From Fratercula arctica (Eukaryota > Chordata > Aves > Charadriiformes > Alcidae), in NCBI GenBank assembly GCA_947846985.1, contig CANTUZ010000003.1, forward strand, positions 92,780,674 through 92,844,673: 64,000 bases of DNA, in the 5' to 3' direction. Numbering within the stretch: position 1 is the first letter of the stretch; each line of letters begins with the position of its first letter. The position numbers and the translations under genes were made by a program. Of this stretch, positions 51,285 through 59,084 are shown piece by piece. Under the pieces are notes generated by a model. It saw nothing but the letters and a program-made list of their open reading frames with translations, made no database searches and had not been told where the DNA came from.

Positions 51285-51934
51285 AAATTAAAAAAAAAAT
51301 CCCAAACCTCTTAGATCTGAGCTAAACCCTTTAGTGCTTCATATTACAAATCCTTCCATAGAGTCATGTATTTCTTAATCTTTTTAATTCTTCAGTATAC
51401 TCATTTGAACTACATCTGAGTGCTCATTCCAGTGCTGGGTATAATCCTCCCCACCATTCAGACAGTTGGCACATGCTTCACACAGGCCTTCATCTTTCAA
51501 ATTACCCCTCTGAGACAGAAATTATCCCATCTTCTACAGAGCATCACGCGTTTTGCAAAGTGAATGAATGCACAGTATTCACATTTAGCATCCATGGCCA
51601 GTCTGTCTTTGAAATGCCAGACAATTTCTGCTTCCTCTGTTGAAGTTTGCCTCTTGTTCCCTCCCTCCTCTGTAGTCTCTCATATTTGTGGACCCAGTCC
51701 TTTTATCTTTGCTGTATCAAAAGGATAGGAATAGTAGTTGTTTGAGGCAGCAGAGTAAACACAAATCAATTGTTTTCAACATTTGTAATTATGATCAGGT
51801 AAACTGTTATAAAAACACTAACAAAGTTCACTGTTTCAGGATAGAGTGAAATTTTCCCATTCTCATTGTTAGTTACTCACAGGAGGTCCTGGTGGCCCCG
51901 GTTTTCCTGGGAGGCCTGGTTTGCCTCGTCTTCC
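2254..51934 (-). CDS. COL19A1: COL19A1, collagen alpha-1(XIX) chain, internal part: 28 exons, both ends outside the window
   Basis: Secreted fibril-associated (FACIT-type) collagen of basement-membrane zones; three identical chains form a triple helix with short non-helical interruptions. Seen here: 28 minus-strand exons of 27-90 bp, 1440 bp in all, each starting after AG and followed by GT, all phase 0 and stop-free, giving 480 residues of Gly-X-Y. Three non-collagenous breaks occur in the order and spacing I remember for mammalian alpha-1(XIX): NC5 (w2-w3), NC4 (w16) and NC3 (w22-w23). COL4 between NC5 and NC4 is about 227 residues and COL3 about 90. The NERNGMSSLYK block, the IALPLVGD block and the GIGIQ imperfection single out COL19A1 from COL9, COL16, COL21 and COL22. 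Introns range from 85 bp to 9.9 kb. Oddities: NC4 looks shortened, and one COL4 triplet has Ser for Gly. No promoter, start codon, stop codon or 3' UTR is in the window. Confidence 0.93.
2423..2467 (-). CDS. COL19A1: COL19A1 exon w27 (COL2)
   Basis: 45 bp, encodes GKPGSPGSPGMPGEP, five triplets. Donor is gtaag, acceptor is ttgcag. A 106 bp intron leads to w28. Confidence 0.94.
2468..4665. other. COL19A1 intron w26-w27 (2.2 kb)
   Basis: AT-rich sequence with no recognisable exon, RNA gene or transposon. Confidence 0.6.
4666..4710 (-). CDS. COL19A1: COL19A1 exon w26 (COL2)
   Basis: 45 bp, encodes GDRGPAGIPGVAGTP, five triplets; GDRGPAG is shared with mammals. Donor is gtatg, acceptor is ttcag. 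Confidence 0.94.
4711..7657. other. COL19A1 intron w25-w26 (2.9 kb)
   Basis: No exon or transposon recognised. It contains a very AT-rich patch with short self-complementary words around 7320-7400. Confidence 0.6.
7320..7400. repeat. AT-rich stretch with repeated tatagta/tactata words
   Basis: Alternating copies of atatagt, tagtatata and their complements form a low-complexity segment able to fold back on itself. It looks like ordinary intronic low complexity. Confidence 0.45.
7658..7711 (-). CDS. COL19A1: COL19A1 exon w25 (COL2)
   Basis: 54 bp, encodes GDPGPMGLPGLEGLPGEK, six triplets; matches the mammalian GAMGLPGLEGFPG segment. Donor is gtagg. A long T-run on the plus strand lies just beyond the acceptor, giving an A-rich intron end on the transcribed sense. 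Confidence 0.94.
7712..10643. other. COL19A1 intron w24-w25 (2.9 kb)
   Basis: Starts with a plus-strand poly-T run near 7720. Two overlapping minus-strand open frames at 9055-9514 are the only coding-like signal and are listed as a finding. Otherwise nothing recognised. Confidence 0.55.
10644..10670 (-). CDS. COL19A1: COL19A1 exon w24 (COL2, 27 bp micro-exon)
   Basis: 27 bp, encodes GPKGDPGTA, three triplets. The smallest exon here; matches mammalian GPKGDPGPV. Acceptor is ttgtag, donor is gtatg. Confidence 0.92.
10671..11546. other. COL19A1 intron w23-w24 (0.9 kb)
   Basis: A T-run on the plus strand near 10735-10749. The 100-codon plus-strand frame at 10854-11156 has no recognisable protein signature. 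Confidence 0.55.
11547..11591 (-). CDS. COL19A1: COL19A1 exon w23 (NC3 end, COL2 start)
   Basis: 45 bp, encodes GGVSVPSYPGPPGPP: the NC3 tail GGVSVPSYP, then COL2 begins. Very close to mammalian GGVNVPSYPGPPGPP. Donor is gtaag, acceptor is ttacag. Confidence 0.95.
11677..11727 (-). CDS. COL19A1: COL19A1 exon w22 (NC3, first half)
   Basis: 51 bp, encodes GVPYNERNGMSSLYKLQ. After one triplet the helix breaks. The NERNGMSSLYK block matches the mammalian NC3 as I remember it. Acceptor is catttaaag region (AAAG before GGT), donor is gtatttc. It is easily missed because it has no collagen repeat. Only 85 bp separate it from w23. Confidence 0.93.
11728..13865. other. COL19A1 introns on both sides of w21 (636 bp and 1.5 kb)
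   Basis: Apart from exon w21 (12364-12408), only AT-rich sequence with A-runs near 12190-12208 and 13240-13251. No transposon or RNA gene recognised. Confidence 0.55.
12364..12408 (-). CDS. COL19A1: COL19A1 exon w21 (end of COL3)
   Basis: 45 bp, encodes GSEGSPGKPGPPGPP, five triplets ending in Pro-rich sequence just before NC3. Donor is gtgag, acceptor is actag. Confidence 0.94.
13866..13919 (-). CDS. COL19A1: COL19A1 exon w20 (COL3)
   Basis: 54 bp, encodes GVTGRPGHPGPAGSKGEK, six triplets; the GRxGHPGP core is shared with mammals. Donor is gtatt, acceptor is tgcag. Confidence 0.94.
13920..14863. other. COL19A1 intron w19-w20 (0.9 kb)
   Basis: AT-rich; nothing recognised. Confidence 0.55.
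14864..14917 (-). CDS. COL19A1: COL19A1 exon w19 (COL3)
   Basis: 54 bp, encodes GLQGAPGLPGIPGPSGPS, six triplets. Donor is gtaag, acceptor is ttctag. Confidence 0.94.
14918..18026. other. COL19A1 intron w18-w19 (3.1 kb)
   Basis: Contains plus-strand poly-T runs near 16945-16958 and 17366-17381. No exon or transposon recognised. Confidence 0.55.
18027..18080 (-). CDS. COL19A1: COL19A1 exon w18 (COL3)
   Basis: 54 bp, encodes GSKGERGFPGLAGEKGDE, six triplets, highly charged. Donor is gtaaa, acceptor is catag. Confidence 0.95.
18081..18927. other. COL19A1 intron w17-w18 (0.85 kb)
   Basis: The stretch 18450-18800 is less AT-rich than its surroundings and could be an old repeat, but I cannot name one. 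Confidence 0.5.
18928..18981 (-). CDS. COL19A1: COL19A1 exon w17 (start of COL3)
   Basis: 54 bp, encodes GDPGTRGPPGIPGREGPK, six triplets. The RGPPGIPGREGPK part is identical to the remembered mammalian start of COL3. Donor is gtaag, acceptor is cctcag. Confidence 0.95.
18982..20091. other. COL19A1 intron w16-w17 (1.1 kb), expected NC4 exons not seen
   Basis: By comparison with mammalian COL19A1 this interval should hold the rest of NC4, about 35 residues with a CGNC motif. No minus-strand segment with flanking AG/GT and matching residues is visible. Confidence 0.55.
20092..20133 (-). CDS. COL19A1: COL19A1 exon w16 (NC4, non-collagenous)
   Basis: 42 bp, encodes IALPLVGDMGAILK with no Gly-X-Y register. 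Acceptor is taatttcag, donor is gtaaa. It matches IALPLLGDIGALLK, which directly follows GDP in the mammalian chain, so the exon is secure despite lacking collagen repeats. In mammals, as I remember it, a Cys-containing stretch of about 35 residues follows before COL3. Here the next recognisable exon is already COL3. Confidence 0.92.
20134..24807. other. COL19A1 intron w15-w16 (4.7 kb)
   Basis: Contains an (aat)n run near 20424-20447. No exon with Gly-X-Y register and no transposon I can name. Parts of 21330-23760 are less AT-rich than the other introns and may include old repeats. Confidence 0.5.
20424..20447. repeat. (aat)n microsatellite
   Basis: About eight tandem aat units in the intron between w15 and w16. 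Confidence 0.85.
24808..24861 (-). CDS. COL19A1: COL19A1 exon w15 (end of COL4)
   Basis: 54 bp, encodes GTPGRDGKPGLPGPPGDP, six triplets, ending COL4. The RDGKPGLPGPPGDP core matches the mammalian protein as remembered. Donor is gtacg, a non-consensus +4/+5; acceptor is ttctag. Confidence 0.95.
24950..25003 (-). CDS. COL19A1: COL19A1 exon w14 (COL4)
   Basis: 54 bp, encodes GPRGPPGLPGTPGTPGIN, six triplets, almost the same as the mammalian GLPGLPGTPGTPG segment. Donor is gtaag. It sits in a tight cluster with w13 and w15 (introns of 107 and 88 bp). Confidence 0.95.
25111..25146 (-). CDS. COL19A1: COL19A1 exon w13 (COL4)
   Basis: 36 bp, encodes GPVGPTGSAGVQ, four triplets; the mammalian counterpart is also 12 residues ending in Gln. 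Donor is gtagg, acceptor is tgcag. Confidence 0.92.
25147..26447. other. COL19A1 intron w12-w13 (1.3 kb)
   Basis: AT-rich; nothing recognised. Confidence 0.55.
26448..26525 (-). CDS. COL19A1: COL19A1 exon w12 (COL4, imperfection GIGIQ)
   Basis: 78 bp, 26 codons. Reads GERGLPGVQGAPGEMGPP and then GIGIQGSP, where one residue is missing from a triplet (G-I-G). This GIGI break is shared with the mammalian chain and helps identify the gene. Donor is gtaag, acceptor is tctcag. Confidence 0.95.
26622..26666 (-). CDS. COL19A1: COL19A1 exon w11 (COL4)
   Basis: 45 bp, encodes GPTGIPGNPGPRGPK, five triplets. Donor is gtata; acceptor is preceded by a pyrimidine tract of Ts. A 96 bp intron follows before w12. 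Confidence 0.94.
26667..28618. other. COL19A1 introns on both sides of w10 (352 bp and 1.5 kb)
   Basis: Apart from exon w10 (27019-27108), no exon or transposon recognised. A short interrupted CA-rich run lies near 28110-28130. Confidence 0.55.
27019..27108 (-). CDS. COL19A1: COL19A1 exon w10 (COL4, largest exon, imperfection GPSVP)
   Basis: 90 bp, 30 codons, the longest exon here. It starts GDPGGIMGPPGHPGPKGD. Near the end the repeat reads GPPGPSVPGIP, a four-residue spacing between glycines. Mammalian COL19A1 has the same kind of break (GKSLPGEP). Donor is gtaac, weaker than consensus; acceptor is ttgtag. Confidence 0.94.
28619..28672 (-). CDS. COL19A1: COL19A1 exon w9 (COL4)
   Basis: 54 bp, encodes GLPGEHGVPGNPGVKGDK, six triplets. 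The GLPGEHG start matches mammalian COL19A1 as remembered. GLPGEX resembles weak integrin-binding hexapeptides, but the usual Arg or Asn is replaced by His. Donor is gtatg. Confidence 0.94.
31440..31715 (-). repeat. Three degenerate tandem repeats of about 85-100 bp next to the LTR
   Basis: The word ttacaggca or ttacgggca recurs at 31465, 31566 and 31651. Each copy is followed, more or less diverged, by a block ending in C-rich sequence and (in the first two) gacaa-cccaacc. On the minus strand the copies read through with a shared V/M-P-V pattern. They lie just downstream of the primer-binding site, in what would be the retroelement leader or gag start; the copy is decayed. Confidence 0.55.
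31773..32304 (-). mobile_element. Probable LTR of an endogenous retroelement (minus strand)
   Basis: Read on the minus strand, the segment ends with an AATAAA signal (plus-strand 31804-31809) and a terminal CA (31773-31774). Two bases later comes a 12-base match to the 3' end of tRNA-Leu (plus-strand 31759-31770), the usual primer-binding site arrangement of ERVL-type elements. The other LTR end is unclear; 32216 or 32304 are guesses from TG-start candidates. Base composition is richer in GC than the flanking intron. No coding genes survive. Confidence 0.5.
33267..33320 (-). CDS. COL19A1: COL19A1 exon w8 (COL4)
   Basis: 54 bp, encodes GLQGPPGPVGPRGLPGEV, six triplets. Donor is gtatg, acceptor is gacag. 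It precedes the 4.6 kb intron that holds the LTR-retroelement fragment. Confidence 0.93.
33321..34504. other. COL19A1 intron w7-w8 (1.2 kb)
   Basis: Contains a local duplication near 33776-33815 (cagtagcttccta followed by aagcttc, twice). Otherwise nothing recognised. Confidence 0.55.
34505..34558 (-). CDS. COL19A1: COL19A1 exon w7 (COL4)
   Basis: 54 bp, encodes GETGDPGPPGLIGNPGSK, six triplets. Nearly identical to the segment with GDPGPPGLIG that I remember in mammalian COL19A1. Donor is gtagg. Confidence 0.94.
34670..34705 (-). CDS. COL19A1: COL19A1 exon w6 (COL4)
   Basis: 36 bp, encodes GETGMEGSKGNK, four triplets. Donor is gtata, acceptor is ttcag. Only 111 bp separate it from w7. Confidence 0.92.
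35624..35659 (-). CDS. COL19A1: COL19A1 exon w5 (COL4, imperfect triplet)
   Basis: 36 bp, encodes GEPSEKGDKGDP. The second triplet has Ser (TCT) where Gly is expected, so the helix is locally interrupted. Mammalian COL19A1, as I recall, has GEPFTKGEKGD at this place, so the break is old and not a sequencing slip. Two KGD tripeptides overlap here. Donor is gtaag. Confidence 0.9.
36652..36696 (-). CDS. COL19A1: COL19A1 exon w4 (COL4)
   Basis: 45 bp, encodes GQKGELGMTGAKGEK, five perfect triplets rich in Lys/Glu. Donor is gtaaa; acceptor is ttaaaag, preceded by a weak pyrimidine stretch. Confidence 0.9.
37513..37575 (-). CDS. COL19A1: COL19A1 exon w3 (NC5/COL4 junction)
   Basis: 63 bp, 21 codons. 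It begins with the non-collagenous residues SDTRLL, then resumes Gly-X-Y as GLLGTPGPKGQKGDV. Acceptor has a clear pyrimidine tract (tttctttccag), donor is gtaag. This is the only exon apart from w16 that does not start with a Gly codon. The NC5 part is poorly conserved against my memory of the mammalian sequence. Confidence 0.88.
37576..41911. other. COL19A1 intron w2-w3 (4.3 kb)
   Basis: No exon or transposon recognised. A TG repeat (minus strand) lies 25 bp from the w2 donor. Confidence 0.55.
41872..41886 (-). repeat. (TG)7 tract 25 bp downstream of the w2 5' splice site
   Basis: Plus-strand acacac run of 15 bases. In the transcript it is a UG repeat close to the donor of the NC5 exon, the type of site bound by CELF-family splicing factors. 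A role is inference only. Confidence 0.6.
41912..41965 (-). CDS. COL19A1: COL19A1 exon w2 (COL5/NC5 junction)
   Basis: 54 bp, encodes GPSGLKGILNSLNKHYNE: two triplets, then the helix breaks into a non-collagenous stretch. Donor is gtatg, acceptor is tag. In human the equivalent exon also starts with two triplets and ends in a Tyr/Asn-rich segment. Isolated by introns of 9.9 and 4.3 kb. A short TG repeat lies 25 bp into the downstream intron. Confidence 0.88.
41966..51880. other. COL19A1 intron w1-w2 (9.9 kb)
   Basis: The longest complete intron here. I scanned for minus-strand Gly-X-Y exons and saw none. No transposon recognised. Poly-T run near 50517-50549 and poly-A tract at 51254-51282. 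Confidence 0.55.
51254..51282. repeat. 29-base poly-A tract followed by a second A-rich run
   Basis: An uninterrupted A-run, then aataaaatt and another run of nine A. It could be the tail of an inserted retrocopy on the plus strand, but no source sequence is recognisable upstream. Confidence 0.8.
51881..51934 (-). CDS. COL19A1: COL19A1 exon w1 (end of COL5)
   Basis: 54 bp, encodes GRRGKPGLPGKPGPPGPP, six perfect Gly-X-Y triplets. Acceptor ends in cag, donor is gtgag. The Arg-Arg start and the Pro-rich end match the last segment of COL5 in mammalian alpha-1(XIX). It is the most 5' exon visible; the preceding exon must lie beyond 64000, more than 12 kb away. Confidence 0.93.
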
Positions 51935-54900
51935 CTGGAAACAAAAAAAAGAACAGACGTCTATAAATGTTACAGGTAGTGACTGATTTGGAATAAGAAT
52001 TTTGTTTAAAAGAAAGATTTATTGCCTTGCTTATTATCAAAAAGTTCAAAAACTATCCAAAATGAATATATCAGCCACAGCAATGCCATCCAATTCTAGT
52101 AATTTTAGGATTGTTTTTAATAATTATGACAACCGGTGTATTTGCATCACTGTAACATTTACTGTCACATTTTAAAGCTATGTCTCAAATGTGAGTGCAC
52201 ATTGATAGGGCTATAAACAGAGCACCTTGATGAGGTGTAAAGAAATTATATTTTATCTGAATATACCAGAGCTTGGGATGTTAAACTGTGCTGCAGTAAT
52301 CACCCTGACTTGCACAGTAAGTACCTATGTGCAGTATGACCCAATTAACAAACAGCCATACCCTTCTTCTCCAGGATGTGAGAACAATCAGAAAAGTCAG
52401 AGGTGTATCTGCAAAACCAATTCACCTTCCTCATGCAATTATTACCATTTGTGTATACAGTGCACACGCAACATCATTTGCATTAAAACTTAAGGTCCAT
52501 AAAAGTCTACTTAAGTTAATGTGAGACTTCCCACTCATAGTCTAAAAGACATGCACATGTAATGATGACAATTTTGTAGTACAGAACTCGACTGAACAAC
52601 TGTATTCACACGTGTTTTTTTTAAAGGAAGATCAACATAAAAATGGAAGTAATTTACAGTAATTTACATCTTTATTGCCAAGCTGAAATCTGATGCACAT
52701 TTTTTAGAAACAACAGCTGAGAACAAAAAATACCTAGGTCTGATGGTAAAAAAAAATAATATTATGACCCTAAAGACTAAACTTTTCCCTTGCATATGGC
52801 AAATGTAAGTTAACAAAAAGCATCAGAGGGATGTCATGGTGAAAACTTGGCTTAAGAAGCTCAAAAATGAAAACACTTGCTGACAGCTCACAGTTAACAC
52901 GTAGGGGCATTTCTGTAGGCTGTGGTCCCTACTTCTATGTTTTGTTAAATGATGGTCTCACATGAAGTGCAGAAGTAATCTAAGGAACATAAAGTGAAAT
53001 CTCAGCTTTGCTTTTTACGGGTGAGAGTTCTGATCTGTAGGAAACCACTCTCACTCTCTGCCTTCATTAATCTTGATCTATACTGAGGGGAAACAAGACG
53101 ATGATGGTAAGGGTAGAAAATCCCTCTTCCTCACGCCTGCAGCTCACCGGGGTAACCCCCTTGCCTATGCACCAGAAGCAGGAGGTAGGGATTTGAAGCC
53201 CTTCAAGTTGAAGAAAGAACCGAACAAGGGTTGTGGGGATATGTTTTCATCCACTGGGCTGTGCCGCATGACATGCACGCTGCTACCATGGTCTTCGGAA
53301 GGTCCTCAATCAGTCAGTGTGTTTTAAGGGCTGTGTAAAAAGAAACACCACACAACCCCTCAGCATATTTGGAGTGCCAAATTCCTGGGTCTTAACTAGC
53401 TGAGACATATGTTATGTGCTGAGCTGTTTAATCCCACCAGTACTTGCACATGCAGGGCTGTAACTGGGGCAGCTCAGGGTGAATTTTCAGAACCAAGATA
53501 CAGTACTAGGTGCCTATGTTGGGTTCAAGGCTACACGGTCCCTCACCACCCACACCCAGCATGTCCTCTGCTGTGTTGGTGACACTGTCTATGCAGTGCT
53601 GTGATGAGCCAGAGCTGGGAATCCATCTAGGCCAAAGATGGCCCACAAAAAAGTAGAGTTGTTTTTGACTTTGATCGGTTCATTGATGCAGTTCACTGGT
53701 CAACTGAGTATCTTGCTTGGCCTTAGAGAGGGCACAGTACTGGGAAAGGCACACAAGCACAAGAAAAGGAGGGGTTGTTAGCTAGCTGTGCCACTAGTGA
53801 ACAATAAATGCTCGTGCTTCCTTGGGCCTTGACCCCTCATGCCCATTTCCTATTTAGATTTTATCTCCAAAAGCTGAGATGTGTGACCTTCCAATATGGA
53901 AATACAGATGGAAACTAATATCCTGACTTTTTTGAAAAACAGTAAACTTTCCTTAAAAGTATGAAACAATTTATATTTGTTTATTACTTATATCATTACC
54001 TCTCAATCTGTTTTTTCATACTTTCTAAAATAGTCCCTCTGAGTTATAATGATCTATACTGTTGACTTCTTGAAGCACCTTCCTTTTCCTGTTTGGACTT
54101 ATTTAAAGTATCCTGAGGATGACACTTAAAATCACAGCAGTCTAAACAAAGTATCAAGGAAGTGTCGGGGGAAGAAGGCAGGGCTTTGACTGGCAGACAC
54201 AACTGTGAACGAGGTGTTAATTACACAGGAAAACATGGAATATGTTGGGAAGGCAATTTTATCTCCATTTACACGATGAGCTAAAATGTGATTTATGACA
54301 TATTGCGAAGTCAAAACTCGACAAACTTCTGAAAAATCAGTTATAAAAAAATAAAAATTGGAGGTAGTTATTTTTCACTGTAATATATTAATTACCAGAA
54401 CACTTGCTCAGTGAAACCCAGAACACTTGCCCTACCTTTTATCCAATCATTGTATTATTAGTCATTATACTATGTACCATGTATGCAAAAAACCTGTGGA
54501 ACAATCACACAGACTGGTATGAAGCATCAGCTTTTTCTAGAGGAACAAAAGTCCCTTTTTTTCCCTACAAGCACCCTTCTAAACTGTCTCATGTTTTAAC
54601 ACAGAAATATGTAAAAGGCTACTAACTTTCAGCAATGCCTTTCAGATACAGAGATTTAAATGTTAGGGATGTACACAGCTCCACCTGCTTGCCAGCACTC
54701 CTGCTTCCTTACGACTTCCCAGCTTCAGTAGGAAAAAAGTTAAAATATATAGTATAGTAAAAGTACAAGTAGAGAAAAGGAGTTTATGTTTTTGTTTAGG
54801 ATAATTAAAACAATTAGAAGAATGTTTTTGATAAGCCCATTATGGCCTTGCCTTGAGCAGATCATGAGCCAGATTGTGACTAAATATTTACTGTTTGACT

Positions 54901-57900
54901 CTGAGTCTTCCTTCTGGCAAGAAAGAAGAAGTGAAAAACATCTTGGTGTCCTCTCTGGTTCATGGAGAGGGCTTAGCGGAGAGGCACAGTTCCCATCTCC
55001 TGCTCAGAAACTGGTCTCAGCAGCCCCGTGAGAGCTGTATTCACTGCCTCGTGGGGGCTGTGCATGGGGTAGGCAGCCGACACAGGGAGGCCCATTACAT
55101 TTATCTAGTTGAGTTCACTGAGCAAATATTGAGGTTATAAAACCACTCAAAATATAAATAAATAGTCTAGGCATCACACTTCCTTTAACTAAACAAAAAA
55201 TGCAATACCACCTACACTCACTTAAAAAAGAGATAAGCGCTGTCAACAAGTTGTCTAGTGCTACTTACAATACCTGAAGAAAAGAAAACCAAAAGAGTTG
55301 CTGGTTATTTCCTTTGTGCTGCATGTATTTTTGTTGGCAATCTATGTGATAAGAAGTTGTCTAAATGTTACCAATACTGTATCCTGTCCCCTTGGCTCAT
55401 GAAATACCCGCCCTCAACTAATTCGGACAGTCGGCTACTATCCTTTTTTCTATAAGACAAACTTCAGCTACGATACACACACAAATCATTCCAATAACTA
55501 CTTGGTCAGGGGGAAAAAAAGATAAAATATTAAAAATAAAATAAATAATAAATTATATGCTTCAGCAAACTCCAGCTGAGTGCCTAGATGAAGTATGCAG
55601 TCAACTGCATTCTTAATTCCTCTCTTCCTTCACCTTGTTAATCAAAATGACTTGACGAGCTTTGCCTTACATTAGATGGAAAGCTGTTCAAAAGAGAGGC
55701 TCTGTGCACCCTTCCATATGCTTGTGCTCTGATTCTGACTGCTGCCCCTGGGCACCGCTGCAGGTCCAACACACAATGCTAGAATTCAAAAATCTATATT
55801 GTAACCCCCTGCCATTTCATGTTGCATCCATCTATTCGCATATCTCTAACTATAGAAGAGTAAGATTGCTAATCCTAGTGACTAAAAACAAACTGCGAAT
55901 TATTTTAGGATAAAATCAAGCGCAGTTATGTAGGAATGCTGACATGATTTATGGAATTAATAATTTAAAGAACCCATATTTGAGCGTGAAGGGAAAAGTT
56001 CTTAGAATAAGCCCATGTGAATTTTCAAGGGAAACCTCTAATTAGCAGTTCCTGAAACACATCATCACATTTCCAAACAGGAACTAGTTCTAGAGAAAGT
56101 AGGAAGCTAGGCTTTAAAGTCTTAACTACTGTAGTTATTATGCAAGATTAATGGGGGTTTATGTAACTTGTTTGCCAAGCTAAACTAAGATTGTCTTGAA
56201 TAATCCTCAAAATCAGACTGACAAAGGGACAGATATACCCAAAGCAGGAGGCAGGTGGAAAGTAAAGACCCTTGTCACAGAGTGCCCAACCCATGGACAC
56301 CCTGCCAGCCCCTTGGGCACCTAAACACAGCTGTGCGAGTGGAGCGCTGGGCAGTTAAAAGACTGTTTCGCCACATGCCCAAAGTTGCCACCAAGCAGCC
56401 AGACAAGCCCCAAAGCCTACGTTAACTCAGAGTACAGAAAAGAGGCTTTTCTTTGTCTCAGTCCTCTAAGCTGGTACGCCCAGTCCATATAAACTTCCCA
56501 GTTTTCCCTGTCTGTAGTCACAAGCAGAGCTCCGACCAACTCTAACGCAGGGAAATCCAGCCCAGCCCAAAGCTGGTGACAATCCTGTGCTCCATGGTTT
56601 ACCAGAAAAAGCTTGCCAGGCTGCCATTTTAGGGGAACGAATGCGGACATCACATGGCAGCATCAGTAAGAAAGCCAGTTCAAGAGCTCATTGGAAACAG
56701 ATGATTAGAACTAATCACAAACATCAAAACAATCGCCCATCCACCCCAGTTATTCAGCAGTGCATATCTACCGATTGGTTGTGGGACAGGAGATGGTTCT
56801 CCAGGATCCAAGTCAATGATTCGACAGGTCACAAAGTGAAAATTACAGATCTAGAACAAATGCACAGTCCAAATACAGTCATTATCTTCCGTTGTACATT
56901 TAGCCAAAAATTTGGTAATATTTAAAGAGGGCTTTGACATTTAGCCACCTGACTGCACAACTGCTGTTCATAAGAGTTTTGTCATTAACTCTGGTAGTGT
57001 CACAACTGCGCAAGTTTTTTTTCTTCTGAATCCTTAGAAATGTTACAGTTTGGATATTCTTTTCCTAAATTGGAAATCTATGCTGCAGTCAATGAAACCT
57101 TTTTAGCTTTAGTAAAACAGCGTTGGGACTTGAATGTATAATTCCTTCTTCAATCCTATTAACCTTGGCCTTGAGGATGTATTATGGTAACCAGTGTATT
57201 ACAAATTAATCTCTGTATTAAATGTTAAACCTGAATCAACTCACAGGAAATAAGGCTGAAAGGCAAGAAACTAAGCCGTTTGCATAAAACAAGTGAAAGT
57301 CTGCCCCTCATATCCCACTAAAGCCTTTCATAGAAACACGTCTCAAAGAAGAATAGAGCACACAGACCCTAATCTGCTGTTTTGGAAGAGAAGTCACTAG
57401 GGAGCTCCTGACTAATGCAGAAGCATTCCTGCGCTCAACCTTGGCTTTCTAGTTTTAGGAATGGTTTCCAATAAACTCTAGTTTCTTCATTTTTGTATTA
57501 ATAAAATACTAAAAGAGAGTGTCTAGCCACACTATATAATATTATTCAAATACATTTAACAAACATCAAAACCAGTCCTTAAAGAGGCATAGCAGTGCCA
57601 AGAACTGGAATGCTACAACCTATTTTGCCAACAAATCCCTATGCAAAATCCATCACAATTTTTCAAGTGTATTCACAAAAGCGTATTTTAAATTCAGAAT
57701 CACTTGTAGAAATAATTTTCAACTACATTCACATATTTTTATAATGAACACCTTAATTTTTAATTATGAGAAATGATTTTCTATTCTTTCGTGTTGCTAC
57801 ACCTTTTGCTAAGAGACATTAAAAGAAATAACAATAATAGAGCACTGGAAGGGAGCCTGAAAGTTCTAAATGGGATCTTAAATGTGGAATAATTTCTGCT

Positions 57901-59084
57901 ATTCCATTAAAATTTAGATTTAAATTTCTTCACTGGAAAATAACAAAGAACTTAAAAAAGGATGGAACTGTTTTCTAATTGACAAATCTGTCTTCAACAT
58001 TCTAAATTAGAACCTCTTTCATCACATTTTTAAATGCCAAAGTGAGAAAAATAGATTATTTTTTTTTAAGCTGTATCTAGCTGTAAACTATCTTACCAGT
58101 TATTTACTTTGCTTTTAAGGTAGAGACATTCTGGTAGAAACCCTGAAAATTATTTCTCTCTTTTACGTTAACCACTTTTAGACTGTTAAATACCTGAGTG
58201 AAGGAACTTGCAGCACTCCAATTTAAAGATAAAATCCGACTGGAGCTTTACATACTTAAAAACAACTTACATCAAAGTCAGGAAGGACTGAGAAGATTAA
58301 AAGAGATTCCAAAACTCCAGAGCTGTAGCTGTGAAAAATACTGTTTGCTCTGTGCCAGGAGCCTGACCTACTATGCAGTAATTATCATTGCTCTGTAAAG
58401 CTTGTTTTACAATTGGTTGAGTATAACATTTACTCACTGAACTCGAAAACAAATTATGTCAAAGAAATATTTAAGTTCTATAAATCAGATAAAGGCAACC
58501 TGAATTTAAATTAATTTTGATGTCACTCTAAATAATTACATTAAGAAAATCTAATAGCTCCCTGGCCCGTTTATTTATTTAGGAAGATTTTCCACTGTGT
58601 CATAATAATTTTATTTGTGACTGATTAGAAGAACTCATAATCTCAGAGAGTAAATTGATTATTAAATAAGGCAAGTGCTGCAATTTCACAAAGTCCCTCC
58701 AAACGCATAATTTTAGAGAAATCAATGCTGAAACACTGGATATGACAACCCAAAGGACTCTCAGTTTTATGAGGTGTTTAATTTATTACTAAGATAATGC
58801 TAAAATAACGTCCTCTTAAGTGAAGTATTTAGTATTATAAACACAACAATTGGAAATAAGGAAGTTGTTTCAAAAATATTTGCTTCGAGACACCTGCACC
58901 TGCAACTTCCCAAGAAATACAGAGTCAAGAATACAGCTGTGGTATCAGAGCAAGATTTGTAAATGTTTGAACTGAATTCATCACTGGAACCAGAGAAACC
59001 ACATCAGCCTAATACATGTGAAACATTCCAAAATATCCTACTAATCCGTAAAAATGAAGTTGTTGGCAGCTATGCTGAGAATAA
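51935..59084. other. COL19A1 5'-ward intron, left part
   Basis: Intron upstream of w1. No collagen exon on the minus strand. The part 53100-53830 is less AT-rich than its surroundings and may be an unrecognised old repeat. Confidence 0.5.

Noticed and set aside
2254..51934. Other interrupted collagens (COL9A1, COL16A1, COL21A1, COL22A1, type IV chains) as the identity
   Set aside because: The NC3 and NC4 sequences and the GIGI imperfection fit COL19A1 specifically, and the exon lengths follow it exon by exon.
53130..53180. ctcaccgggg resembling an exon start after a gtgag donor on the minus strand
   Set aside because: The translated sequence has no Gly-X-Y register and no bounded acceptor.
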